Source of the DNA: Berkiella_A sp050252335
GTDB lineage: Bacteria; Pseudomonadota; Gammaproteobacteria; Berkiellales; Berkiellaceae
DNA: 61,239 nt
NCBI GenBank assembly: GCA_050252335.1
Contig: JBFWLB010000009.1
Coordinates: forward strand, 1 to 61,239
Direction: 5' to 3'
The translations under genes and the position numbers were made by a program. The notes below the pieces were generated by a model. It was not told the origin of the DNA and did not search any database. It saw nothing but the letters and a program-made list of their open reading frames with translations. This document shows positions 27,301 to 34,831 of the stretch, one piece after another. Numbering within the stretch: position 1 is the first letter of the stretch; each line of letters starts with the position of its first letter.

Positions 27301-27460
27301 ACTTTCAAAAGGTGCAGGCTCTGCAAGTCAAAATGCGATTGGTATTGGTGTGATGGGGGGGATGATAGCAGCAACGACAATTGCTATTTTCTTTGTACCC
27401 ATGTTTTATGTTGCAATACAAGGTCTGTCCAAAAACAAGCGCGAGCATCAATCGCCTTAG
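24344..27460 (+). CDS. RND multidrug efflux transporter, HAE1 family (AcrB type)
   Basis: 1038-residue inner-membrane proton antiporter. The start MSRFFIDRPVFAWVIAI is the family hallmark. Proton-relay residues are present: the Asp pair in GLLVDDAIVVVEN (about 405) and the Lys in GLSAKNAILIVEFAKEL (about 940). The two large periplasmic loops follow TM1 and TM7, and length equals AcrB. It is translationally coupled to the adaptor gene. No outer-membrane TolC partner lies in the window, so the pump probably uses a channel encoded elsewhere. Confidence 0.96.
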   Translation: MSRFFIDRPVFAWVIAIIIMLAGAIAISKLPIEQYPDIAPPSVAINAVYPGADAKTVENSVTQVIEQKLTGIDNLRYFSSNSSDSTATITLTFEPEADPDIAQVQTQNKVQAAIPQLPPEVQVQGVTVTKSNDSFLLVAGFYSEDGSISEKELGDILASKVQDAVARVNGVGNVTVFGEQHAMRIWLDPNKLLSYKLSTLDVRNAISTQNTDISAGQLGGLPAVQGQQLNATVTAQSRLKTVEDFERIILRVNTDGSQVRLKDVARVELGSQGYTRIVRYKRLPASGIAISLATGANALDTAAAVKAKIRELSSILPEGVKVVYPYDTTPFVKLSIRGVVETLLEAVLLVFLVMYLFLQNFRATLIPSIAVPVVLLGTFAVLLAFGFTINVLTMFAMVLAIGLLVDDAIVVVENVERIMSEEGLPPKEATKKSMDQITGALIGIALVLSAVFVPMAFFSGSAGAIYRQFSITIVSAMTLSVIVALVLSPSLCATFLKPVEKGHSELKTGFFGWFNRNFNRGRDMYQKGSGYIAHRVFRFFIIYAVLVGGLAFLFMRLPTSFLPNEDQGIMFLMANTPVSSTAERTLESVKKIEDYILAEEDENVDHLFTVVGFSFAGVAQNAAIGFVGLKDWDERKEPSQSVFAIAGRTMGALMQIKDAIAFAFFPPPIRELGNASGFDMQLVDRNNMGHKALMDARNQILGMAAQNPMLMGVRPNGLDDVPQYKINIDTEKASAMGLSLEDINQTLQTAWGSAYVNDFLDDGRIKRVYLQADAPYRMLPEDLKDWFVRNNKQEMVPFNAFSTAEWTYGSPKLERFNGIASVNIQGATAPGISTGQAMEEMEKIVSSIPGGFAIEWSGLSYEERLTGAQAPALYALSIIVVFLSLAALYESWTIPFAVILTVPLGIIGAVVATSFKGLSNDVYFQVALLTTIGLSAKNAILIVEFAKELYEKGHGLFESTMMAAKLRFRPILMTSMAFILGVTPLALSKGAGSASQNAIGIGVMGGMIAATTIAIFFVPMFYVAIQGLSKNKREHQSP

Positions 27461-27471
27461 TTCCATTTTTA

Positions 27472-27503
27472 CACAACAGACAACGTTTTTGTTGTCTGTT
27501 GTG
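27472..27503. terminator. Hairpin between convergent pump and Nudix genes
   Basis: CACAACAGACAAC (27472-27484) pairs perfectly with GTTGTCTGTTGTG (27491-27503) around a GTTTTT loop. It lies between two convergent genes and could end transcription from both sides, although neither side has a long U-tract. Confidence 0.6.
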
Positions 27504-27516
27504 GTTTACACCCTGA

Positions 27517-27990
27517 TTACCATTGGTCGCTTACAGGTGTTTGGTAAAAATATTCGTTGATTCTATTTTGCGTGCTTTCAGTAATGTTTGATGGAAGTGC
27601 GGTGAGAGGGAACCATTCTGCTTTTTTGATTTCAGGGGATAATACTGCATTCTGATCAATTTCAAAATCAGTGGTTACAAATAGAATAGGGTAATCAGTG
27701 ACGCCGTGAATATCATGATAATAAATATTAAAAATATTTAATTTTTGGGTTGCAATGACACCTGCCTCTTCGAATAATTCTCGCTTTGCTGCTGCATGCA
27801 TAGATTCATTGCGATTGACGCCTCCTCCTGGAAAATGCCAACCATCTACATAGGTGTGTTCAACAAGCAAAATTTCATTTCTTTGATTAATCACTAATAT
27901 TCGCACACCCACGCTAGATGCGCCAAGCCAACTTTGTAGGGTTCGGTGGCATTTTATGAGTGTTTGAAAAAATAGATGTCGTAATTGCAT
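27517..27990 (-). CDS. Nudix hydrolase of unknown substrate
   Basis: A 157-residue protein with an intact Nudix box (GGGVNRNESMHAAAKRELFEEAGV, about 65-88), so it should cleave a nucleoside diphosphate linked to another moiety. The N-terminal 35 residues include a hydrophobic-aromatic segment, followed by VGVRILVINQRNEILLVEHTY, the first sheet strands. It is the last gene after hppD-fahA-maiA on the minus strand, nine bases beyond maiA, so it is probably cotranscribed with tyrosine degradation genes. Its link to that pathway is not known. Confidence 0.88.
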   Translation of the reverse strand: MQLRHLFFQTLIKCHRTLQSWLGASSVGVRILVINQRNEILLVEHTYVDGWHFPGGGVNRNESMHAAAKRELFEEAGVIATQKLNIFNIYYHDIHGVTDYPILFVTTDFEIDQNAVLSPEIKKAEWFPLTALPSNITESTQNRINEYFYQTPVSDQW

Positions 27991-27999
27991 GAAAGAGAA

Positions 28000-28650
28000 C
28001 TAAGTTATCATGTTGTTTTCAGGTATTGCTTTTTCAAAGGCTGAGAGAGCCAAGCATCTTGCTTCAATATCTGTTAAAAGGGAATAGGTTTGTAATGGGA
28101 ATTCGAATCTTCTGGCATTATAGAGCTGAGGAATGAGACAAAGATCTGCAATCGAGACCTGGTTCCCGATACAAAAATCACCGCTGAGATTTTCAATCTG
28201 CAATATATTTTGAATTGCATCAAAACCGGATTTTAGCCAATGATGGTACCATTCACGCTTTGTTTCTTCTGATTGCTGGAGTGTATTTGTGATGTATTGC
28301 AAGACTCTTAAGTTGTTGAGTGGATGAATATCGCAAGCAATGGCACAGGCAATGCGCCTGGCTTGCGCGCGTAATTCAATCGTTTTGGGCAGAATAGCAG
28401 GTGTAGGAAATTGCTCTTCAAGATATTCTAATATTGCTAAAGATTGAGAGAGCGTTATCGAATGCGCACTATCGTGTAGAGCAGGCACTAAAGCTTGAGG
28501 GTTTATCTGTTTAAACTCAGCTGTACGTTGTTCTCCACCGTTCTTAATTAAGTCAACCGGGATTGCTTGATAGTCAAGACCTTTTAGGTTAAGCGCAATG
28601 CGTACTCGATAGCATGCAGTAGAACGATAATAATCATGTAATGTTAGCAT
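28000..28650 (-). CDS. maiA: Maleylacetoacetate isomerase (zeta-class glutathione transferase)
   Basis: Isomerises maleylacetoacetate to fumarylacetoacetate with glutathione. The 216 residues have the zeta GST motif YYRSTACYRVRIALNLKG at the N-terminus (Ser-Thr-Ala-Cys is the SSCx-like active site), the thioredoxin fold with LVPALHD and SLAILEYLEE, and the helical C-domain with VSIADLCLIPQLYNARRF. I chose ATG 28650, with AAGGAAGAG upstream. The in-frame TTG at 28671 overlaps fahA and adds residues without family support. It lies between fahA and the Nudix gene. Confidence 0.93.
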   Translation of the reverse strand: MLTLHDYYRSTACYRVRIALNLKGLDYQAIPVDLIKNGGEQRTAEFKQINPQALVPALHDSAHSITLSQSLAILEYLEEQFPTPAILPKTIELRAQARRIACAIACDIHPLNNLRVLQYITNTLQQSEETKREWYHHWLKSGFDAIQNILQIENLSGDFCIGNQVSIADLCLIPQLYNARRFEFPLQTYSLLTDIEARCLALSAFEKAIPENNMIT

Positions 28651-28667
28651 TACGCTCTTCCTTAGAA

Positions 28668-29660
28668 TCAAAGGTTGTGGCTATATTTCTCAACGCGTTG
28701 TTCAATTGCACCAAAGATGCTTAATTGATCTTTATCTAGCATTTCAATGCGTATAGAGTCACCAAATTGCATGAAACTGGTTTGTGCATGACCCGATTCT
28801 AAGATCTCCAGCATGCGTTTTTCAGCAATGCAGGAAGAGCCTTTAGAACGATCCAGATTAGATACCGTGCCTGAACCAATGATGCTACCAGCTACCAAAG
28901 GCCTGGTCTTGGCGGCATGTGCGATGAGGGTGGGGAAATCAAAAGTCATATCAACACCGGCATTGGGGGAGCCAAATAATTGCCCATTCAACGTACTTAA
29001 GAGTGGTAAATGTACTTTCTTTCCATCCCATGCGTCTCCTAATTCATCAGGGGTTACAGCAACAGGGCTAAAAGCACTTGAAGGTTTGCTGTGAAAGAAA
29101 CCAAAACCTTTTGCTAATTCTTGTGGAATGAGGTTGCGTAATGACACATCATTAACGAGCATCAATAATAAGATAGACTGCTCTGCTTTGTGAGCAGAAA
29201 TACCCATGGGCGTATCATTGGTTATAACAGCAACTTCTGCTTCAAAATCAATACCCCATGCTTCATCTGCTATTTGGATAGATTGATGGGGTGCCAGAAA
29301 ATGATCTGATCCACCTTGATACATTAAAGGATCGGTCCAGAACTCCTTAGGCAGTTCCGCGCCACGTGCTTTTCGTACCAATTCAACGTGGTTTACATAA
29401 GCACTACCATCCGCCCACTGATAGGCGCGAGGTAAAGGGGAATGTGCCTGCGAAGATTTGAATTCAAATGCATTTGCAAGCGTATTTTTATTTAAAGCCT
29501 GATATATTTCTTGTAAATGGGCTTCGGTTGTATGCCAATTATCTACAGCATATTGCAGTGTATGAGCAATATCCGGGACGCGAACTGCTTTTTTTAAGTC
29601 TTTAGAGACGACGACTAATTCGCCGTCTCGGGTATTGTTCTGTAACGTTGCTAATTTCAT
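28668..29660 (-). CDS. fahA: Fumarylacetoacetate hydrolase
   Basis: Final step of tyrosine catabolism, splitting fumarylacetoacetate into fumarate and acetoacetate. The 330-residue chain begins MKLATLQNNTRDGELVVVSKDL and carries metal-binding motifs WGIDFEAEVAVI and NDVSLRNLIPQEL, then KPSSAFSPVAVTP and the C-terminal GSGTVSNLDRSKGSSCIAEKR. The length and N-terminal SAM-like segment match the bacterial Fah type found beside hppD and maiA. The gene follows hppD by 14 bases and ends 18 bases before the maiA start. Acetoacetate released here can be activated by ScoAB encoded at 34832-36218. Confidence 0.94.
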   Translation of the reverse strand: MKLATLQNNTRDGELVVVSKDLKKAVRVPDIAHTLQYAVDNWHTTEAHLQEIYQALNKNTLANAFEFKSSQAHSPLPRAYQWADGSAYVNHVELVRKARGAELPKEFWTDPLMYQGGSDHFLAPHQSIQIADEAWGIDFEAEVAVITNDTPMGISAHKAEQSILLLMLVNDVSLRNLIPQELAKGFGFFHSKPSSAFSPVAVTPDELGDAWDGKKVHLPLLSTLNGQLFGSPNAGVDMTFDFPTLIAHAAKTRPLVAGSIIGSGTVSNLDRSKGSSCIAEKRMLEILESGHAQTSFMQFGDSIRIEMLDKDQLSIFGAIEQRVEKYSHNL

Positions 29661-29674
29661 GACAACCTCAATAA

Positions 29675-30760
29675 TTACGCTTTTTCTGTTAATACACCAC
29701 GACGAATTTGATCGCGTTCAATCGCTTCAAATAAGGCTGTGAAATTACCTTCTCCAAAACCTTCATTGCCTTTGCGTTGAATAATTTCAAAGAAAATAGG
29801 GCCGATCACATTTTCTGTGAAAATTTGCAATAATAAGCCTTCTTTTGATTGTACAGAACCATCAATCAATAAATGGTTTTTCTTCATACGTGCCACATCT
29901 TCTTTGTGTCCTGGAATTCTTTGTTCTAGTGCTTCATAGTAGGTTGCTGGAACGCTTAAGAAATTGACTTGATTTGAACGTAATTGCTCGACAGACTGAT
30001 AGATATTGTCGGTTGTGAGTGCAATATGTTGAATGCCTTCACCTTTATATTCTCTGAGATACTCTTCGATTTGAGAGACATTATCTTTAGATTGATTTAA
30101 AGGTATTTTAATTTTTCCGCAGGGACTGGAAAGTGCACGACTGGTGAGACCTGTCATTTTACCTTCAATATCAAAGTAGCGAATTTCGTAAAAATTAAAG
30201 ATTTTTTCATAGAATTCAGCCCACGTATCCATTTCCCCTTGATGTACATTGTGGGTTAAATGATCGATAACATTCAATCCAGCACCTTTGGGATGTTTTT
30301 CAATATTTTCGAAATAATTAAAAGCAGGATCGTAGATATTTTTGTTGTCGCTGTACTGATCGATAAAATACAACAAGCTATCACCGATGCCGTAAATGGC
30401 GTACCAGCCATCTATGCTTGCATGGGTGGCAGATTTTGCACCTAATTTTATTGCGCGTTCATAAGCAAATTTAGCGTCTTTTACTCTAAAAGCCATCGAG
30501 CATGCACAAGGGCCATGGGCTTGATGGAAAGTACTTGCATAGCTGTTTGTTGTTTTATTGAGTAGAAAGTTAATATTATTTTGTCGATATAAAATAATAT
30601 CCTGCGTTTTATGTTGTGCGATAGGTGTAAACCCAAGTGTGTGAAATAGGGTTTCAAGTTGTTGTGGATTTGCACTTGCAAATTCTACAAACTCAAAGCC
30701 GTCTAATTGCATTGTATTGCTTGGTCTTTCTTGTGTATGGCTTCTTAATTCAGTTTTCAT
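29675..30760 (-). CDS. hppD: 4-Hydroxyphenylpyruvate dioxygenase
   Basis: Non-haem iron dioxygenase making homogentisate from 4-hydroxyphenylpyruvate. The 361 residues form two vicinal-oxygen-chelate domains. The C-terminal one holds the iron ligands: His in VIDHLTHNV, His in GIQHIALTT and Glu in FFEIIQRKG. The ATG at 30760 has GGAG seven bases upstream, which decides the start over Met17. It is the first gene of the minus-strand operon hppD-fahA-maiA-Nudix and is divergent from the aromatic amino acid permease. No homogentisate dioxygenase gene follows, although that enzyme is needed between HppD and MaiA. Confidence 0.96.
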   Translation of the reverse strand: MKTELRSHTQERPSNTMQLDGFEFVEFASANPQQLETLFHTLGFTPIAQHKTQDIILYRQNNINFLLNKTTNSYASTFHQAHGPCACSMAFRVKDAKFAYERAIKLGAKSATHASIDGWYAIYGIGDSLLYFIDQYSDNKNIYDPAFNYFENIEKHPKGAGLNVIDHLTHNVHQGEMDTWAEFYEKIFNFYEIRYFDIEGKMTGLTSRALSSPCGKIKIPLNQSKDNVSQIEEYLREYKGEGIQHIALTTDNIYQSVEQLRSNQVNFLSVPATYYEALEQRIPGHKEDVARMKKNHLLIDGSVQSKEGLLLQIFTENVIGPIFFEIIQRKGNEGFGEGNFTALFEAIERDQIRRGVLTEKA

Positions 30761-30964
30761 ATTTAGCTCCGTGCCAATTGACTAACATAATTGTTATTTT
30801 TGTAACCATACCCTAGAGCAAAAGCGATAGAGATGCCAAGTACTTTACCTCATGCGTTGCAGCATTTTTGTTATAGCCTAATTTTGCTTGCATTAAGCAC
30901 ATCTTGCGGGTAGCCTGCTTAGGTTTATTGTTGTAGTAGTAGATAACTAAATAGGTTTTATTGC

Positions 30965-32233
30965 ATGAAATTGGATGCTCTCAATCGAATCTTTGGTGGT
31001 GCGCTTTTAGTCTCTGGTACGTGTATTGGTGCTGGGATGTTAAGCTTACCTATATCAACCGCTGCAGGTGGGTTTTATGCCTCTATTGGGGCTTTTATCT
31101 TTTGTTGGTTAATGATGACTTTAACCGCATTTTTAATGCTTGAGATTTCTTTAAGCTATCCAGAAGAAACGAATTTGATCACAATGGCGAAAACAACCTT
31201 GGGAAAATGGGGAGCCATTCTTGCCTGGATTTGTTATCTATTATTCTTATATTCATTGATGGGTGCATATACAGCTGGTGCAAGTGGAATACTTGCGAAA
31301 GTCTATACTAAGCTGAGTATTCCTGAGTCTTTAAGTTTACCAACCTTCGTTGGTTTTTTTGCGTTGGTTGTTTACTTAGGTACACGTTGGGTGGATGGGG
31401 TCAATCGCGTCATGATGATTGGTCTCTTTGTTGCGTACTTCGCGCTTGTGGGCATTACTGCGCCTAAAGTTGAATGGAGTTATCTGCAAAATGGAAATTC
31501 TAAATACTTATGGGCGGCAGCACCTTTGCTGGTTACTTCTTTTGGTTTTCATTTGCTCATTCCCAGTCTTAAGAATTACATGCATGGCAATGTAAAAGAA
31601 TTAAGATATGCAATCTTCTGGGGAAGCTTGTTACCTTTAATCGTTTATTTATTTTGGGAATTTATTATTCTGGGGACTGTGCCTTCCTCAGGTGCGGATG
31701 GTTTGATTGCCATGAATCAAACAGAACAACCTGTTGTGAGCTTAACACATGCCTTAAGTGTTGCCTTATCCAATACGTGGATTACATTGCTGGCGCGTAT
31801 CTTTGGATTCTGTGCCATGCTGACCTCATTTATCGGTGTTGCTTTAGGATTATTTGATTTTTTAGCGGATGGTTTTCATATCCAGAAGAACATGCGTGGT
31901 AAATTACTCTTAGCAGTAATGACCTTCTTACCACCTGTATGCTTTGTTATTTTTTATCCTTCAGGATTTTTATTAGCTTTGCGATATGCAGGGGTATTTG
32001 CTTCTATTTTATTAGTTTTATATCCTGCCATTATGGTATGGCGCAATCGTTATTCTCTTAAATTAGTCGCACCTTATAGAGTGATTGGGGGGCGTGCTTC
32101 CCTTATTTTTGCTATTGTTTTTGGTGTAGGTGTGATTTGTTTGGAAATATTACAAGATTTAAAATGGCTTCCTATGCCGATAAGCTCAATCGGCGATCCA
32201 TCTTTAGATCCTTATGAAGACTTAGATATATAG
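30965..32233 (+). CDS. Aromatic amino acid permease (TyrP/Mtr/TnaB type)
   Basis: A 422-residue inner-membrane symporter of the hydroxy/aromatic amino acid permease family, with about eleven hydrophobic segments. The N-terminus FGGALLVSGTCIGAGMLSLP is the helix-breaking substrate-binding motif of the family. FGFHLLIPSLKNYMHGN and LTSFIGVALGLFDFLADG are further family segments. It should import tyrosine, phenylalanine or tryptophan. It heads the plus-strand run permease, HisC-like aminotransferase, phhB, and is divergent from hppD, which points to tyrosine/phenylalanine supply for this pathway. Confidence 0.93.
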   Translation: MKLDALNRIFGGALLVSGTCIGAGMLSLPISTAAGGFYASIGAFIFCWLMMTLTAFLMLEISLSYPEETNLITMAKTTLGKWGAILAWICYLLFLYSLMGAYTAGASGILAKVYTKLSIPESLSLPTFVGFFALVVYLGTRWVDGVNRVMMIGLFVAYFALVGITAPKVEWSYLQNGNSKYLWAAAPLLVTSFGFHLLIPSLKNYMHGNVKELRYAIFWGSLLPLIVYLFWEFIILGTVPSSGADGLIAMNQTEQPVVSLTHALSVALSNTWITLLARIFGFCAMLTSFIGVALGLFDFLADGFHIQKNMRGKLLLAVMTFLPPVCFVIFYPSGFLLALRYAGVFASILLVLYPAIMVWRNRYSLKLVAPYRVIGGRASLIFAIVFGVGVICLEILQDLKWLPMPISSIGDPSLDPYEDLDI

Positions 32234-32257
32234 TAACTTAAATAACCAGGTAACCTC

Positions 32258-33373
32258 ATGAAAAGTAATTTAATGAAACTTGCAAACCCATGTATATTTG
32301 ATATCAACCCCTATCAGCCTGGTAAGCCTGTCTCAGAGTGTCAGCGAGAGTATGGTTTAAGTCAATTTGTTAAGTTAGCTAGTAATGAAAATCCATTTGG
32401 ACCAAGCCCCAAAGTAATTCAAGCAATTCAAGAAGCGTTACCACATATTGCATTATATCCAGATAGTCATGGCTTCGAACTTCGAAAAGCATTATCAGAA
32501 AAATATGATGTGGCTATCGATAATTTGATGATAGGCAATGGCTCTGAAGAAATTTTGCGTATGCTATTGCAGGCCTTTATTGTGCCTGGTCAAGAAGTAA
32601 TTTTTGGTCAGTATTCATTCATGGGCTATGAAATTTTAGCTAAAAGTGTTGGTGCGCATGTAACGAAGGTTCAAATGCCACGCTGGAAAATGGACTTTAA
32701 TGAAATCTTAAAGGCAATATCACCCAAAACAAAAATGATATTATTGGCAAACCCCAATAATCCAACAGGCACTTATGTGAACGATGAAGAGCTGAGAAGC
32801 TTTTTAACACGATTGCCTTCAAATGTGTTGGTTGTTTGTGATGAGGCATATTATGAGTATATTCATAAAGCAGATTATCCTCAAACACATGGTTGGATTG
32901 CGGAATTTCCTAATTTGATCGTGACCCGAACCTTTTCAAAAGGCTATGGTTTAGCAGGTTTAAGAGTGGGTTATGCAATCGCACATGAAGAGATCGTTGC
33001 GCTTGTAAATAGAATTCGCCAACCCTTTAATGTAAATACTTTAGCACAAGTAGCTGCATTAAGTGCACTAAACGATCAAGTGCATCTTGAATATTGTATT
33101 AAAAATAATGAAATAAATAGAGATAAATTATGTGCTGGTCTAACGGATATGGGCATCTCTTATATTCCGAGTGAGGCTAATTTCCTCATGATACACGTTA
33201 AAACAGATGGTTTTGCACTACATGAAGCACTGTTGAAAATGGGTATTATTATTAGGCCGCTCCGTTACTATCAGTTACAACATTATGTGAGAGTCAGTAT
33301 AGGCTTGGAAGAAGAAAATAATTGTTTCTTAAATGCAGTTGAGAAACTTGGTTTGAGGGAGAAAGTATCATGA
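32258..33373 (+). CDS. HisC-like aminotransferase, probably aromatic amino acid aminotransferase
   Basis: Fold-type I PLP aminotransferase of 371 residues. KLASNENPFGPSP is the HisC-family N-terminal signature, NPNNPTGTYV binds PLP, and TFSKGYGLAGLRVGYA carries the PLP lysine; a substrate-carboxylate Arg lies in YVRVSIG. By sequence it is histidinol-phosphate aminotransferase-like. However, no his genes are nearby and its stop overlaps phhB by four bases. Context therefore suggests transamination of tyrosine/phenylalanine, the role of PhhC in Pseudomonas. Both activities may coexist. Confidence 0.88.
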   Translation: MKSNLMKLANPCIFDINPYQPGKPVSECQREYGLSQFVKLASNENPFGPSPKVIQAIQEALPHIALYPDSHGFELRKALSEKYDVAIDNLMIGNGSEEILRMLLQAFIVPGQEVIFGQYSFMGYEILAKSVGAHVTKVQMPRWKMDFNEILKAISPKTKMILLANPNNPTGTYVNDEELRSFLTRLPSNVLVVCDEAYYEYIHKADYPQTHGWIAEFPNLIVTRTFSKGYGLAGLRVGYAIAHEEIVALVNRIRQPFNVNTLAQVAALSALNDQVHLEYCIKNNEINRDKLCAGLTDMGISYIPSEANFLMIHVKTDGFALHEALLKMGIIIRPLRYYQLQHYVRVSIGLEEENNCFLNAVEKLGLREKVS

Positions 33374-33708
33374 GTTTATTGGAAAAACATTGTCAGGCTT
33401 GTGAAGGCGGTGTGGCACCATTGACGACAGATGAGGCAAATAAATACCTCAAAAAAATTTCAGGTTGGACATTAGAGAATGATAATAAGGCAATTGTTCG
33501 GCAATTTGCCTTTAAAAATTATTATCACACAATGGCCTTTGTGAATGCGGTTGCTTATATGGCTCATTTTGAAAATCATCATCCTGATTTACAAGTGTCT
33601 TATAATAGTTGCACCGTATTGTATACCACGCATGCGATTGGTGGATTATCTGAAAATGATTTTATTTGTGCTGCTAAAGTAGATAAATTAAGAGAGCAGG
33701 GTAAGTAG
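33370..33708 (+). CDS. phhB: Pterin-4a-carbinolamine dehydratase
   Basis: Recycles the pterin cofactor of phenylalanine hydroxylase by dehydrating 4a-hydroxytetrahydropterin. The 112-residue protein has the active-site signature HFENHHPDLQVSYN and the conserved LTTDEANKYLKKISGW N-terminal helix. Its ATG overlaps the aminotransferase stop (ATGA), and the phenylalanine hydroxylase gene lies convergent just downstream. Length is typical for the family. Confidence 0.95.
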   Translation: MSLLEKHCQACEGGVAPLTTDEANKYLKKISGWTLENDNKAIVRQFAFKNYYHTMAFVNAVAYMAHFENHHPDLQVSYNSCTVLYTTHAIGGLSENDFICAAKVDKLREQGK

Positions 33709-33823
33709 AAGCTTTCTCTCAAAAATGCTATTTTTCGTTGATTCTTCGTTGCAGCTCTTTTTGCGTTGCTCAAAAAATTTGCGCCTTGGCTGAATGAAAA
33801 ATTACTATTTTTGAGAGAGCTTC
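33708..33823. repeat. Long inverted repeat between convergent phhB and phhA
   Basis: The left arm (33708-33736, starting GAAGCTTTCTCTCAAAAAT) and right arm (33796-33823, ending ATTTTTGAGAGAGCTTC) are near-perfect complements separated by 59 bases. The left arm starts at the last base of the phhB stop codon. It could terminate both convergent transcripts or be a small mobile palindrome. No second copy was noticed in the window. Confidence 0.65.
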
Positions 33824-33887
33824 CAGTGATGTGTTCAGTAGAGGGCACCGCTTGTCCTCTATGCAGTCGTTCCACTAAAAACCTAGA

Positions 33888-34694
33888 TTAACACTTCGCC
33901 TCATCTGGCTGTTCTTTCGGCGGAAACAGCGGTTTATGCATGCCTAATTTTCTTGCCTCTTCTATCAACGCTAATAAATCAGCATGTAGGCTTTTAAACA
34001 AAGCGTCAAAATTTGGAATCACAAAATACACAGATTGAAAAATATCAATGCGATAAGGGGTGCGGAAGGCATCGAGCGCATCCAGTGGTTTGCGGAGTGG
34101 TGTATCGCTTTCTAAGGCATATTTTGTTTCACCATAAGAGGAGAGAATACCGCCGCCATAAATGCGTAAGCCTTGCTGCGTTTGGATTAAACCAAATTCA
34201 ATGGTAAACCAGTAGAGTCTAGCCAGCATGACCCGAGTTGCATGGTCAACAGAAAGGCCAATTTTGGCGTATTCATGCATAAAATCAGCATAAACAGGCA
34301 AGCTCAATAAAGGGCAGTGACCAAATATTTCATGAAAAATATCGGGTTCTTGTAAATAGTCCATTTCTTCACGTGTTCTGATAAATGTTGCTGCCGGAAA
34401 TTTCTTATCTGCCATCAGTCTGAAAAAAGTTTCAAAATCAATCAGTGCAGGGACAGAAGCGACTTGCCAACCTGTTAAGTCTAATAACCGTTCATTAACC
34501 TCTGGTAATTGGGGAATTTTTTCTTTAGTGAGCCCAATTTTATCAATGCCCTCCATATATTCTTGGCAGGCACGATTTTGAATATTATCAATTTGACGAA
34601 CGTATAAATCATGCCAGATGGCATGTTCTTCATCCGTATAGCTGACCCAGCCTTTGTTATCTGGTTTTTTGGAGACATATTTTGATTTTTTCAT
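33888..34694 (-). CDS. phhA: Phenylalanine 4-monooxygenase
   Basis: Pterin- and iron-dependent hydroxylase converting phenylalanine to tyrosine. The 268-residue bacterial-length protein (no ACT regulatory domain) shows the facial triad: the two His of DIFHEIFGH and the Glu in RLYWFTIEFGL. GWVSYTDEEHAIWHDLY and YGGGILSSYGE are other conserved segments. It is convergent with phhB, separated by an inverted repeat, instead of forming the usual phhAB operon. Together with the aminotransferase and HppD it feeds the tyrosine pathway. Confidence 0.96.
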   Translation of the reverse strand: MKKSKYVSKKPDNKGWVSYTDEEHAIWHDLYVRQIDNIQNRACQEYMEGIDKIGLTKEKIPQLPEVNERLLDLTGWQVASVPALIDFETFFRLMADKKFPAATFIRTREEMDYLQEPDIFHEIFGHCPLLSLPVYADFMHEYAKIGLSVDHATRVMLARLYWFTIEFGLIQTQQGLRIYGGGILSSYGETKYALESDTPLRKPLDALDAFRTPYRIDIFQSVYFVIPNFDALFKSLHADLLALIEEARKLGMHKPLFPPKEQPDEAKC

Positions 34695-34785
34695 TATTCT
34701 TTTATACCTAAAAAAGCATTTTAGGTAGTTTAGCCTGGTATTATTGGCAAAACAACCTGACTCTAAGGCATGGACTTGTTTTGTG

Positions 34786-34813
34786 CCGTCATTGTATTAT
34801 TTTACAATGACGG
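34786..34813. terminator. Hairpin after scoB
   Basis: CCGTCATTGT (34786-34795) pairs with ACAATGACGG (34804-34813) around an 8-base AT loop, 19 bases beyond the scoB stop on the minus strand. It is the likely 3' end of the long leucine operon, though it lacks a clear U-tract. Confidence 0.5.
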
Positions 34814-34831
34814 GTTGACAGTAAAGTATAG

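Noticed and set aside
30761..30964. TyrR/PhhR-type operator in the hppD/permease intergenic region
   Set aside because: I searched by eye for TGTAAA-N6-TTTACA-like sites and found only a weak partial match, so no site is annotated.
33600..33875. Minus-strand 91-codon frame
   Set aside because: Crosses the end of phhB and the inverted repeat; no homology character.
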